Source: a virus. Taken from it: a stretch of 29,317 nucleotides of DNA. This document shows positions 1-7,183 of the stretch, one piece after another. Location of the stretch: positions 2,182 to 31,498 of the IMG/VR virus record IMGVR_UViG_3300030451_004519; one strand, 5' to 3'. The position numbers and the translations under genes are program-made. The stretch's first letter is position 1. Each line of letters starts with the position of its first letter. The notes under the pieces are model-generated. The model was not told the DNA's origin and ran no database searches. It worked only from the letters and a program-made list of their open reading frames with translations.

Positions 1-16
1 CCATGTAACTTTTTCC

Positions 17-856
17 TTAAGCATTTTTCAATAATTTTCCTGTGTTATATAAATCTTCTATGTCTGACCACTGATATTTATTAGATGCCATGTAACGTAA
101 ACTTAATCTTGTAGCATTTGTTGTTGTTACTTTGTGATATGACGATAAATTAATAATGTACGGACAGTCGTATCCATATTTTGTAGCAGTAATATCAATA
201 TCCTTTTTCCATAAGTTTACATCTGTAATTTGGTTCAATGCTTTAGATACTCGTAAACCTTGAGATTCGATATATCCATGGTCAGAATTATTTTTCATCA
301 GTTGCATCATCAAACGTTTTTCTAAATGTTGTATCGGCTTTTTTGTTTTTGCAAATTCTACTTTGGTCTTTTCTGCGTCTTTAACATATAAAGGATAGTT
401 TACAGCAAAATTATATCGACTATTTGGACTGAAAGAATGATATGATTTTTCAAACTCTTTAGAAGACCATTCATAAGGAAAGCCTTCTCTGTGCCATGGT
501 GTATTGCCTGTGAACGTAATCAATGAAACAGGAAAAAAGGATTTACCATGCGGTTGTAACCGAATATCACCTAGTATATCTGTATTATATGTTTTATCAA
601 AATGTTCTTTCATAGCATACATCATGTCTTTATCAAATATAAAGCCCATTAGAGATACATCACTATTTGATGGTTTTACTTTTATTACCCCACGTTTTTT
701 AAGACCAACTCCCCAAAAAACTTTGCTAGTTCTTACACCTTCTGGTGGAACATGTTTGGTTTCTAGTATTTCGTAATCTTGATCCTCAAGTAAATCCGAA
801 TGGGTGAACGGTAATGAGATGTCAGGTAAATCTATAAAAGCATTATCATACAACAT
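17..856 (-). CDS. Putative 2OG-Fe(II) oxygenase-like protein
   Basis: The 279-residue protein has the spaced residues of a double-stranded beta-helix 2-oxoglutarate/Fe(II) oxygenase: an H-x-E pair (WHRE, H122 and E124), a distal His (H241 in SSYHKV) and an Arg nine residues later (R250 in ATRLSLRY). Such enzymes use oxygen and 2-oxoglutarate to oxidise protein, nucleic acid or small-molecule substrates, and they are common in marine T4-like phages. The substrate cannot be told. The ATG overlaps the TAA of the gene upstream (TAATG), so the two are translationally coupled and read from the tRNA promoter near 1318-1346. After its stop, the minus strand reads GGAAAAAG and then an ATG at bases 4-2, so another gene probably begins at the window edge. 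The family call rests on motif spacing only and could be wrong. Confidence 0.55.
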   Translation of the reverse strand: MLYDNAFIDLPDISLPFTHSDLLEDQDYEILETKHVPPEGVRTSKVFWGVGLKKRGVIKVKPSNSDVSLMGFIFDKDMMYAMKEHFDKTYNTDILGDIRLQPHGKSFFPVSLITFTGNTPWHREGFPYEWSSKEFEKSYHSFSPNSRYNFAVNYPLYVKDAEKTKVEFAKTKKPIQHLEKRLMMQLMKNNSDHGYIESQGLRVSKALNQITDVNLWKKDIDITATKYGYDCPYIINLSSYHKVTTTNATRLSLRYMASNKYQWSDIEDLYNTGKLLKNA

Positions 857-1104
857 TAGTGTTTTAATTTTCCTAAAGATTCTACCATTGCTTCTATTAC
901 ATCTGGATCATCTAATTTATCAAGCATATCTTTATTCAAGACAAACATAGATTCTCTTTCAAATTTTGTCATTAAACTTTTGTCGTCCATACCCATTAAA
1001 TCTAAAATTTCTTCAAATGTAAGCATATCTTTACCTTGGGCTTTTGCTTCTAGTAAAATTTGTAGAATTACATGTGTAATTGCTTTTTCTAAATCATCTG
1101 CCAT
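856..1104 (-). CDS. Small hypothetical protein, 82 aa
   Basis: An 82-residue acidic protein with no signal peptide or membrane segment; it is mostly predicted helix (for example LEKAITHVILQILLEAKAQG near the N terminus). I do not recognise the family. The reading frame is open further upstream, but that extension would translate tRNA-Ala, so the ATG at 1104, just after the tRNA 3' end, is the sensible start. Its TAA overlaps the ATG of the oxygenase-like gene. It appears to be read on one transcript with two tRNAs, so tRNA processing would set the 5' end of its mRNA. Confidence 0.7.
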   Translation of the reverse strand: MADDLEKAITHVILQILLEAKAQGKDMLTFEEILDLMGMDDKSLMTKFERESMFVLNKDMLDKLDDPDVIEAMVESLGKLKH

Positions 1105-1114
1105 ATTATCTACC

Positions 1115-1190
1115 TGGTGGAGCGGACAGGGGTCGAACCTGCGACCTTCTGGATGCAAACCAGACGCTCTCCCAACTGAGCTACCGCCCC
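1115..1190 (-). tRNA. tRNA-Ala (anticodon TGC)
   Basis: The minus strand folds into a full cloverleaf. The acceptor stem is GGGGCGG/CCGCTCC (one G-U pair), the D arm starts GCTCAGTTGG, the anticodon stem is TCTGG/CCAGA around the loop TTTGCAT, and the T loop is TTCGACC. The anticodon is TGC (Ala). The 3' CCA is encoded (1115-1117). It sits 10 nt upstream of the ATG of the 82-aa gene and 27 nt downstream of tRNA-Ser. Confidence 0.95.
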
Positions 1191-1216
1191 CAGTGTTCAT
1201 ATTTACCAGTTTAAAC

Positions 1217-1306
1217 TGGCGGAGAGGGAGAGATTCGAACTCTCGGTACAGTTACCCGTACTCTTCCTTAGCAGGGAAGTGCTTTAAGCCACTCAGCCAC
1301 CTCTCC
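1217..1306 (-). tRNA. tRNA-Ser (anticodon GCT)
   Basis: A class II tRNA of 90 nt on the minus strand. The acceptor stem is GGAGAGG/CCTCTCC, the anticodon stem is CTTCC/GGAAG around CTGCTAA (anticodon GCT, reading AGC/AGT), a long variable arm follows (TACGGGTAACTGTACC), and the T loop is TTCGAAT. CCA is encoded. It starts only a few bases downstream of the predicted start point of the consensus sigma70 promoter. Confidence 0.95.
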
Positions 1307-1317
1307 AATTAATTTGT

Positions 1318-1346
1318 ATTATAATAGTTATCGAGGTTTTTGTCAA
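1318..1346 (-). promoter_or_regulatory. Perfect-consensus sigma70 promoter for the tRNA operon
   Basis: On the minus strand TTGACA (1346-1341) is followed by exactly 17 nt and then TATAAT (1323-1318). This is a full match to the bacterial housekeeping promoter. The predicted start near 1311 is about 5 nt before tRNA-Ser. It should drive both tRNAs, the 82-aa gene and the oxygenase-like gene with unmodified host RNA polymerase, i.e. early in infection. Confidence 0.9.
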
Positions 1347-1360
1347 GAAGTTAATAAAGT

Positions 1361-1368
1361 GATAAATA
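1361..1368 (+). promoter_or_regulatory. Late-type promoter GATAAATA before gp14
   Basis: GATAAATA differs by one base from the T4 late -10 element TATAAATA and recurs in front of other units in this window. By T4 geometry (element at -13 to -6) transcription would start at about 1374, two bases before the gp14 ATG at 1376. No Shine-Dalgarno sequence fits in between. It lies back to back with the sigma70 promoter at 1318-1346. Confidence 0.75.
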
Positions 1369-1375
1369 GTACATT

Positions 1376-2404
1376 ATGCCAAGATTAAGTTTATGGAACA
1401 AGCACAAAGGTAATGACTATGACTTCATAGACAAGGTTACAGCCGAGTCTATAAATGCTGGTGGTACAGGTGTCTTTGTACACAAATATATAGGCACATA
1501 CCAAGACGACACTACTCAAAGTGTTGGCTCAGGTGATTTATATATTCAAGACGTTGTATTTTTAGAAAATAGAGATAGAAAATATGACAAAGACATATAT
1601 GAATTACGTGGTGCATACACAATAGCAGATCCAGATTTTGATTTAACACAATTTGGTTTATTTGTTAATAACGATGCTTTGTTTATGACATTCCACATGA
1701 ATACATGTGCAAACTTACTTGGTAGACGTTTAATGGCAGGTGACGTAATTGAATTACCTCACCTTAGAGATGACTTGCTATTAGGTGGCGGTGATGCTGT
1801 TAATAGATACTTTGTTGTAAGTGATGCTGGTAGACCAGCAGAAGGTTACGATCCTAGATGGTGGCCTCACTTGTGGAGAGTAAAACTTAAAAACATTACC
1901 GACAGTCCAGAGTACAGAGATATACTTGGTACTGGTGAACAAGCAGATGACCTTAGAAATATTCTTAGCACATACAAAACTGAAATTGAAATCAGTGATA
2001 AAGTTATTGAATTAGCAAATGCAGAAGTAACTTATGATGCAGGATATATGGAAGGAGGACATCTATATGTAGATGAAAACTCGCCAGACAAGCCAGGTTT
2101 ATATTTCCCAGGCGATGGTGCACCACCAAATGGTATTAGTATAGTTGGTAGTGGTAGTAGTATGCCACTAGACTGTAATGACGGAGATTATTTCTTGAGA
2201 ACAGATTTTGAACCAAATAGATTGTTTAAGAAAGTTGGAAGTACTTGGAAACGTATCAGTGATGATAACAAAAAAGTTTGGAGTGCCGCCAATAAATTAC
2301 TCACATCATTTGTTAATAACGATAATATAACTATCAATACAGATGGAACAACTAAAGCAGAAAAAACAAACATGAGTAAGGCAGTGAAGCCAAAGGCAGA
2401 TTAA
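1376..2404 (+). CDS. 14: T4 gp14-like neck protein
   Basis: A 342-residue protein whose N-terminal two thirds align by eye with T4 gp14. The family pattern is visible: AESINAGGTGVFVHKYIG early on, then a stretch around QFGLFVNNDALFMTFHM, then AGDVIELPHLRDD, where T4 has a matching GDLIYFP. In T4, gp14 and gp13 form the neck that closes the filled head and receives the tail. The C-terminal ~100 residues (YFPGDGAPP onwards) are Gly/Asn-rich and extend beyond T4 gp14 (256 aa). gp15 starts one base after the stop, the usual gp14-gp15 order. The start codon has no Shine-Dalgarno sequence and lies 8 nt after a late-type promoter element, so the mRNA may be nearly leaderless. Confidence 0.8.
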   Translation: MPRLSLWNKHKGNDYDFIDKVTAESINAGGTGVFVHKYIGTYQDDTTQSVGSGDLYIQDVVFLENRDRKYDKDIYELRGAYTIADPDFDLTQFGLFVNNDALFMTFHMNTCANLLGRRLMAGDVIELPHLRDDLLLGGGDAVNRYFVVSDAGRPAEGYDPRWWPHLWRVKLKNITDSPEYRDILGTGEQADDLRNILSTYKTEIEISDKVIELANAEVTYDAGYMEGGHLYVDENSPDKPGLYFPGDGAPPNGISIVGSGSSMPLDCNDGDYFLRTDFEPNRLFKKVGSTWKRISDDNKKVWSAANKLLTSFVNNDNITINTDGTTKAEKTNMSKAVKPKAD

Positions 2405-2405
2405 T

Positions 2406-3830
2406 ATGAGTCAGAATTTAGATTACTGGTATGATGCCCAACTTAGAAGATACTTGCTTCAGTTTATGAGAATCTTTAGTGGATTCAAAGTAAGCGAAGG
2501 TCTTAGAGATGGTGCAACTCACTATAATAAAGTGCCTGTTAGATATGCTGATATGCAAAGAATGGTAGCACACATACTCACAAAAGGCAGTGAAAATTTA
2601 GTAAACAGTACTCCTTTTATATCTGCTAGTATTCAAAGTTTACTTATTGCTAGGGATAGAACACAAGATCCAATGCTTATAAGTAAAGTTCAAGTTGCAG
2701 AAAGACAATTTGACAGTAGTACAAATTCATATAAAACAGATAGTGGCTCACAAAGTTTTCCAGGAAACTTGTATAGCACAGACAGATATATGCCAGTACC
2801 ATATAACTTGACTATGAACATAGACATCTGGTCAGGTAACACGGATCAGAAATTGCAATTATTAGAACAAGTTCTAATTTTATTTAATCCAAGTATTCAA
2901 TTACAACAAAATCAAAATCCGTTGGACTGGACAAGTCTATATGAAGTTGAACTTACAGACATACAATGGAGTAATAGAAGTGTTCCTGCAGGTGTCGATG
3001 AAACAATTGACGTTGCAACATTAACATTTTTATTACCTATATGGTTAAGTCCTCCTGCAAAAGTTAAACGACAAAAAATTATTAATACAATTATTACAAA
3101 TATTTACGATACAAATAGTGTAGCAAACTTAGGTTATGATGAAGATGTTTATGATTTCTTTAGAACATTAGATGCTGATTTTGAATTACACACAATTAGT
3201 CCTAACAATTATCAAGTAGAAATTGTAGGCACAGAAGCAACACTATATAAAGATGGAACAACCAAAGCCAATTGGAATGATTTACTTGAAGTGCTGTCTC
3301 CACAAGGTAGTGGAGGTAGTTTAAGTAATACATCTATTAGTATAGATGACATACCTTTAACAACTGGAAGTACATTGCAATTAAATATTTCTAATGATGT
3401 AGACAACTCAACAAGTTTATTATCAGGAACAGTTTCTAGAAATGTTTTAGATTCTGGTAAATTAATATTTAACTTGGATGCTGACACACTACCGTCAACA
3501 ACACTTACAGACATCACACGGATAGTAGACCCAAGTGTAAACTATCCAGGCGACGGAACAATCGACGCCGCAACAACTGGACAAAGATACTTACTAACTA
3601 GTGAAATACGAGGTGACAACTGGGGCATTAATGCTGAAGCAGATGACATAATCGAGTATAACGGCACTGGTTGGGTAATATCATTTGATTCTTCAACTTC
3701 TGTAAACAAGGATACTGTTCATTATGTTAAAAACTTATACACCAATAAACAATTTAAATGGGAAAAAGAACAATGGACAAGCACTTACGAAGGAAAGTAC
3801 AATCCGGGCTTTTGGCGTCTCAACGTGTAG
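2406..3830 (+). CDS. 15: T4 gp15-like tail completion/sheath stabilizer protein
   Basis: A 474-residue protein. Its N-terminal ~250 residues show the gp15 pattern: RRYLLQFMRIFSGFKV, then KVPVRYADMQRM, then MNIDIWSGNTDQKLQLLEQVL and a IQWSN...DVATLTFLLPIWLSPP segment. gp15 caps the upper end of the contractile tail and joins it to the neck. It is longer than T4 gp15 (272 aa). The extra C-terminal region (YPGDGTID..GQRYLLTSEIRG..EGKYNPGFWRL) resembles the extension seen in marine cyanophage and pelagiphage gp15. It follows gp14 by one base, with AAGG upstream of its ATG as a ribosome site. The start of the NUDIX gene overlaps its 3' end. Confidence 0.85.
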   Translation: MSQNLDYWYDAQLRRYLLQFMRIFSGFKVSEGLRDGATHYNKVPVRYADMQRMVAHILTKGSENLVNSTPFISASIQSLLIARDRTQDPMLISKVQVAERQFDSSTNSYKTDSGSQSFPGNLYSTDRYMPVPYNLTMNIDIWSGNTDQKLQLLEQVLILFNPSIQLQQNQNPLDWTSLYEVELTDIQWSNRSVPAGVDETIDVATLTFLLPIWLSPPAKVKRQKIINTIITNIYDTNSVANLGYDEDVYDFFRTLDADFELHTISPNNYQVEIVGTEATLYKDGTTKANWNDLLEVLSPQGSGGSLSNTSISIDDIPLTTGSTLQLNISNDVDNSTSLLSGTVSRNVLDSGKLIFNLDADTLPSTTLTDITRIVDPSVNYPGDGTIDAATTGQRYLLTSEIRGDNWGINAEADDIIEYNGTGWVISFDSSTSVNKDTVHYVKNLYTNKQFKWEKEQWTSTYEGKYNPGFWRLNV

Positions 3831-4315
3831 ACACACAAAAAAGCATACTTGATACTTTAAATCCTTTAACAAATATTCGAAAGCACAAAGGTGTAAGTGC
3901 CGCAGGTGTTTTATTTTTATCTAAAGACACAGGCAGATGTTTATTTCAATTAAGAAACAGTGACAAACGACATAAAGATTGTTGGGGATTTTGGGGAGGC
4001 ATGATGGAAGGAAATGAAACTCCTTATGAATGTATCCAAAGAGAATTATCAGAAGAGATAGGTCTTGTACCAGAATTAAAAAAATTAAATCCAATAGATG
4101 TTTACCAAAGCAAAGATAAAAATTTTATGTACTACAGTTTTGTTTATGTAGTAGATGAAGAATTTATTCCTATATTAAATGACGAGAGTTCAGGTTATGC
4201 TTGGGTAAGGATAGGTAATTGGCCCAAACCTTTACATGAAGGTGCTAGAAACACATTAGGAAGGAACAAAGGTGTAGACAAACTACATACTATACTAGAT
4301 ATAAATTCTAAATAA
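3758..4315 (+). CDS. NUDIX hydrolase
   Basis: The 185-residue protein has a perfect NUDIX box, G-x5-E-x7-R-E-L-x-E-E-x-G-L, at residues 81-103 (GGMMEGNETPYECIQRELSE then EIGL). NUDIX enzymes hydrolyse nucleoside diphosphates linked to another moiety, using Mg2+ held by the box glutamates; likely substrates include oxidised nucleotides, nucleotide sugars or mRNA caps, but none can be chosen here. Its 5' end overlaps gp15 by 58-73 nt in another frame. An in-frame ATG at 3773, preceded by GGGAAAAAGA, is an equally good or better start. The long overlap suggests that it was placed behind gp15 and translated by coupling. T4 places terminase genes after gp15, so this position is a departure. Confidence 0.9.
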   Translation: MGKRTMDKHLRRKVQSGLLASQRVDTQKSILDTLNPLTNIRKHKGVSAAGVLFLSKDTGRCLFQLRNSDKRHKDCWGFWGGMMEGNETPYECIQRELSEEIGLVPELKKLNPIDVYQSKDKNFMYYSFVYVVDEEFIPILNDESSGYAWVRIGNWPKPLHEGARNTLGRNKGVDKLHTILDINSK

Positions 4316-4318
4316 ATA
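4311..4318 (+). promoter_or_regulatory. Late-type promoter variant AATAAATA
   Basis: AATAAATA overlaps the stop codon of the NUDIX gene and ends 5 nt before the ATG at 4324. T4-like spacing puts the predicted start exactly on that A. It differs at the first base from the other copies, so it is weaker evidence alone, but the geometry matches the cyclase promoter. Confidence 0.45.
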
Positions 4319-4323
4319 ACAAC

Positions 4324-4947
4324 ATGTCTAGAGATATTATTAATATTGACTCTATTCGTTTGACAACAGAATTAAACAAATTCAGACGCAACAAAGTTAT
4401 ACCTAGTTCTTTTTTAGATGGCACTTTTACTATTCTTGATTTAAAAGAAAACTACCAAGACTTTTCTGCATCACACAAAAAATTAGCCGACAAACTTATC
4501 GACATGTATAATGTGGAGTTAAGGCAAAGTGCTGAAGGTTTACAAAAGTCGTTGTGTAACGAATACAGAGGTTTTTTAAGGAACCAGTTTACAAGACAAA
4601 GTCACTGGTCGTTTCCTGCTGTCATGAAAAATTATAGAGCAAATATAAATCCTGTTAGAGCAATATATTATGACACTAAGGAAATGATAAAACGTTTCAA
4701 TCAATATGATGACCATCACGGTTGGCTTTTGTCTTTGGTTACTGACAATGAATTTCATCACAGAGTCATGAAAGACATAATAGGTGATAGAAGAAAGGTT
4801 GATAAAATTATAAATTTTTATCATCCATTATTCGAAGCAGGAAAAATTCCAATACCAATCGAAATAACACATTTAAAAACATTAAGGTCAGATTTGTTAG
4901 ACTATGCTAATCTGTTTACTAAAGTAAAAAATTGGAATCCGGAATAA
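4324..4947 (+). CDS. Hypothetical protein, 207 aa
   Basis: A 207-residue, basic, probably helical soluble protein with no signal peptide or membrane segment. I do not recognise it. Charged and aromatic residues cluster in the middle (RGFLRNQFTRQSHWSFP, then FNQYDDHHGWLL and NEFHHRVMKD), giving a His-rich patch, but there is no known metal-binding pattern. It takes the place where T4 relatives have small terminase after gp15, but nothing in the sequence supports that identity. There is no Shine-Dalgarno sequence before the ATG; instead AATAAATA lies 5 nt upstream. Its stop directly abuts the stop of the convergent cyclase gene, with no spacer or hairpin. Confidence 0.8.
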   Translation: MSRDIINIDSIRLTTELNKFRRNKVIPSSFLDGTFTILDLKENYQDFSASHKKLADKLIDMYNVELRQSAEGLQKSLCNEYRGFLRNQFTRQSHWSFPAVMKNYRANINPVRAIYYDTKEMIKRFNQYDDHHGWLLSLVTDNEFHHRVMKDIIGDRRKVDKIINFYHPLFEAGKIPIPIEITHLKTLRSDLLDYANLFTKVKNWNPE

Positions 4948-6978
4948 TTATTTAGAAGTTTTTCTATCAACACCATCCCATTCACCTTCAGGCATTGGGC
5001 GACTAATTCTTTCTGCATATAAATCAGCAAGTGTATTATTCCATTTGTGTTCTCTGAGTATTGAGATTTGATGAGCACAATCACTCCACAACCTGTCTTG
5101 GTAAAAATCTACCATACGTTGTACAGTCCTTGCATACTTATGATTATCCAATATAGTGTAGATGCTGACAGGTTCTGTTTGTCCTTTTACAGCAACTTTG
5201 TCTAATAATACTGTGCCTTCGACACGTTGTATTTGTTTTAGTGTGTGTTCAGTAAACATAAAAAACACACCATATTCCTTAGTTTGTGCTTCTAATCTTG
5301 CGGCGAGGTTAACACTATCTCCGAGCACGGTATAGTCGAATCTCTGGTCACTTCCCATGTTACCAACAACAGCATCGCCAGTGTTAATACCGATACCAAT
5401 GTTGAGTTCAATGAGTCCTTGTTCACGTAGTTCCTTATTTAATTTTGCCAATGCTGGCTCCATAGCCCTTGCTGTATCAACGGCTTGTTGAGCATGGTCT
5501 TCTATATCTAACGGTGCTCCCCAAATTGCCATTAGAGCATCTCCAATATACTTGTCTATTGTTCCGTTCTTCTCCATAACTAAGTCTGTCATAGGTGTCA
5601 TGTATTTGTTAATTAGTTTGCCTAGTCCTTGTGGATCTGTTTTAAACTGTTCACTAATAGGAGTAAAGCCACGTATATCTGAAAACAAATATGTCATTGT
5701 TTTTGTTTCGCCACCTAACTGTAGCAGTTCTGGATTCTTTTGTAATTTTTTAACCATTGCTGGAGCAAGGTAATGTTCAAACTGTTTCTTAATTTGTTCA
5801 CGCAACTTAAACTGTATCCAAAAGTTATTGAAACTTGCTTGAGAAAATATTAAAAACGTTGCTAACACAGGAAATGTAGCATCAAATAAAACCAAATTAG
5901 CAGTATAAGAATGTACACTATAATATACAATTCCGCCCAAAATAGTAACTGTAGTTACTAATCCTGCCCATATAGGTAACTTATATATTGCAAGGGCAAC
6001 TAATATCATGCTCAACAAGGCGCCTAAGAGTTCATATAAAGCACTTAATTCATTTCGCTGTATGTTTGATCCATCTATAAAATTTTGTAGCATATGGCCC
6101 TGTATTTGTTGTGGATATAAGTTGCCACGTGGAGTTGGTACAGGATTTGCAATCCCTTCTGCTGTAACTCCTATAATAACAAATTTACCTGTAAGGTCTG
6201 GTAGGCTATTAAGGTCAGTATATTCTACTTCTTCAAACGTATTATTAAATCTTATAAATGCAGAACCGTCAGGTTGAGTAACAATAGGATCAAAAGGAGG
6301 TACTGCAAATTCTTGTATTCCAATTTCACTTGTCTTTAACATGTAACTAGGCTTCTGCGTAAACACCCTTAACATTTCAACAGCAAAACTAGGATAAATT
6401 TTATCACCTACTGTAATAGCAAGTGGGTATGTTCTTGTTTGATTGTCAGGTTGTGGTGCTGATGCTATTACACCTATGCCTTCTGCATGTTCTTCAATCG
6501 ATGGAATGTTTGTTACTAGATTGGGCCATTTTAGCAAAGATTGGGTCGGGTTTGAAGGTCCAATCGTCCCTGTGCCAATGTGAGGACCGGAACTCCGAAT
6601 TCCTTTTGAAGAGGGGGTCTGGGACAAAACTATCCCGTTTCCTTTGATCCAACTCGCTAGAATCTCGTCTCCTCCAAATCGATCCTTCTCTGGATACATG
6701 ATGTTGAACCCAATTATACCAGCATTCTTCTGTCTGATATCGTGTATCATCTGTGCATAATTCTGTCTCGGCCATGGATATTGTCCCCAATGTTGTAGGC
6801 TTTTTTCGCCAATGTTTATTATAGCAACTTCGTTGCTTTGTTTTACTTCATCAAATTGTTGTAAGTAATCGAATGTTTGCATTCGAAGACTTTGTAATGG
6901 TGTAGGGTCAGCAACTTTTAGTGCCGTAAGTAATAATATAGATATTGCTACGGCCCAGCCGCTGTATAACCATTTCAT
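4948..6978 (-). CDS. CHASE2-domain membrane adenylate cyclase (class III)
   Basis: A 676-residue sensor cyclase. The order is an N-terminal membrane helix (about 5-22), a periplasmic CHASE2 sensor domain (about 30-305), three membrane helices (about 310-380), and a class III catalytic domain (about 420-570). Catalytic residues are intact: metal-binding Asp434 (LFSDIRGFT) and Asp480 (YIGDALMAIW), substrate-binding Lys476, and Asn557/Arg561 (VNLAARLE). Thr550 (in YTVLG) replaces the usual adenine-specifying Asp, which is typical of class IIIb cyclases. It should convert ATP to cAMP in the cytoplasm in response to an external signal. The reading frame is open to an ATG at 7017, but that lies inside the terminator of the preceding gene and upstream of the late promoter, so I choose the ATG at 6978. 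Very unusual in a phage; the ~100 residues after the catalytic domain are unassigned. Confidence 0.93.
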   Translation of the reverse strand: MKWLYSGWAVAISILLLTALKVADPTPLQSLRMQTFDYLQQFDEVKQSNEVAIINIGEKSLQHWGQYPWPRQNYAQMIHDIRQKNAGIIGFNIMYPEKDRFGGDEILASWIKGNGIVLSQTPSSKGIRSSGPHIGTGTIGPSNPTQSLLKWPNLVTNIPSIEEHAEGIGVIASAPQPDNQTRTYPLAITVGDKIYPSFAVEMLRVFTQKPSYMLKTSEIGIQEFAVPPFDPIVTQPDGSAFIRFNNTFEEVEYTDLNSLPDLTGKFVIIGVTAEGIANPVPTPRGNLYPQQIQGHMLQNFIDGSNIQRNELSALYELLGALLSMILVALAIYKLPIWAGLVTTVTILGGIVYYSVHSYTANLVLFDATFPVLATFLIFSQASFNNFWIQFKLREQIKKQFEHYLAPAMVKKLQKNPELLQLGGETKTMTYLFSDIRGFTPISEQFKTDPQGLGKLINKYMTPMTDLVMEKNGTIDKYIGDALMAIWGAPLDIEDHAQQAVDTARAMEPALAKLNKELREQGLIELNIGIGINTGDAVVGNMGSDQRFDYTVLGDSVNLAARLEAQTKEYGVFFMFTEHTLKQIQRVEGTVLLDKVAVKGQTEPVSIYTILDNHKYARTVQRMVDFYQDRLWSDCAHQISILREHKWNNTLADLYAERISRPMPEGEWDGVDRKTSK

Positions 6979-6983
6979 AAAGA

Positions 6984-6991
6984 TATTTATC
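6984..6991 (-). promoter_or_regulatory. Late-type promoter GATAAATA before the cyclase
   Basis: GATAAATA (6991-6984) is followed by TCTTT and then the ATG at 6978. With T4 geometry the start point is the A of the ATG, giving a leaderless mRNA. A TTGACA lies 7 nt further upstream (7004-6999) but has no -10 box at the right distance. Confidence 0.7.
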
Positions 6992-7006
6992 GTATTTTTG
7001 TCAAGA

Positions 7007-7031
7007 AAAAGCGGCACATAGTACCGCTTTT
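7007..7031 (-). terminator. Rho-independent terminator after the lipoprotein gene
   Basis: AAAAGCGG (7031-7024 on the minus strand) pairs with CCGCTTTT (7014-7007) around a 9-nt loop, followed by more T. It lies 30 nt beyond the stop of the frameshifted product and just upstream of the cyclase promoter, so it separates the two units. Confidence 0.75.
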
Positions 7032-7060
7032 AATTATAATTTACTGTAGGAAAAAAGTAA

Positions 7061-7171
7061 TTATTCGCACTCTTTTGGATTTTCTGAACAGTATTTCATT
7101 ATACTCTTAACAAGTATTTTGATATCTGCATCATCTATGCCATTCTTATCTGAATGGCTTATCCCTTTTTT
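7061..7171 (-). CDS. -1 frame extension of the lipoprotein gene (programmed frameshift product)
   Basis: Directly overlapping the end of the lipoprotein gene, the -1 frame is open for 34 codons (GISHSDKNGIDDADIKIL...CSENPKECE) and ends at TAA 7063-7061. It has no plausible start codon of its own except an internal ATG 12 codons from its end. The junction carries A AAA AAG in the lipoprotein frame (7171-7165), a 6-nt spacer and a perfect 7-bp hairpin. Frameshifting would give a protein of about 129 residues. The extension contains a D-x-N-G-x-x-D-x-x-D stretch reminiscent of a short calcium-binding loop, and two Cys near its end. The alternative is a homopolymer miscount of one A. Confidence 0.55.
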   Translation of the reverse strand, partial: KKGISHSDKNGIDDADIKILVKSIMKYCSENPKECE

Positions 7172-7183
7172 GCTTCGTTACCT
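7139..7183 (-). promoter_or_regulatory. -1 ribosomal frameshift signal
   Basis: Read on the minus strand: an SD-like AAGG ending at 7181; 9 nt; the slippery heptamer A AAA AAG (7171-7165) in phase with the lipoprotein codons GCA AAA AAG; 6 nt (GGATAA, containing the 0-frame stop); then GCCATTC (7158-7152), loop AGATAA, GAATGGC (7145-7139). This is the same arrangement as the dnaX-type signal of bacteria: slippery site, stem-loop and upstream internal SD. Confidence 0.65.

Noticed and set aside
856-1200. Longer 114-codon reading frame starting at 1200
   Set aside because: Its first 28 codons translate tRNA-Ala; the ATG at 1104 after the tRNA is the sensible start.
1115-1306. tRNA genes as prophage attachment sites
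   Set aside because: No integrase, no duplicated tRNA end, and T4-like phages do not integrate; both tRNAs are complete genes in a phage operon.
6494-6790. 98-codon minus-strand frame overlapping the cyclase
   Set aside because: It runs inside the CHASE2-coding region in another frame, has no ribosome site and an unlikely composition.
6999-7004. TTGACA upstream of the cyclase as a sigma70 promoter
   Set aside because: No -10 hexamer lies 16-18 nt downstream; the GATAAATA element is only 7 nt away.
6979-7017. Upstream ATG (7017) for the adenylate cyclase
   Set aside because: It lies within the terminator hairpin of the preceding gene and upstream of the GATAAATA element, so the late transcript would not contain it.
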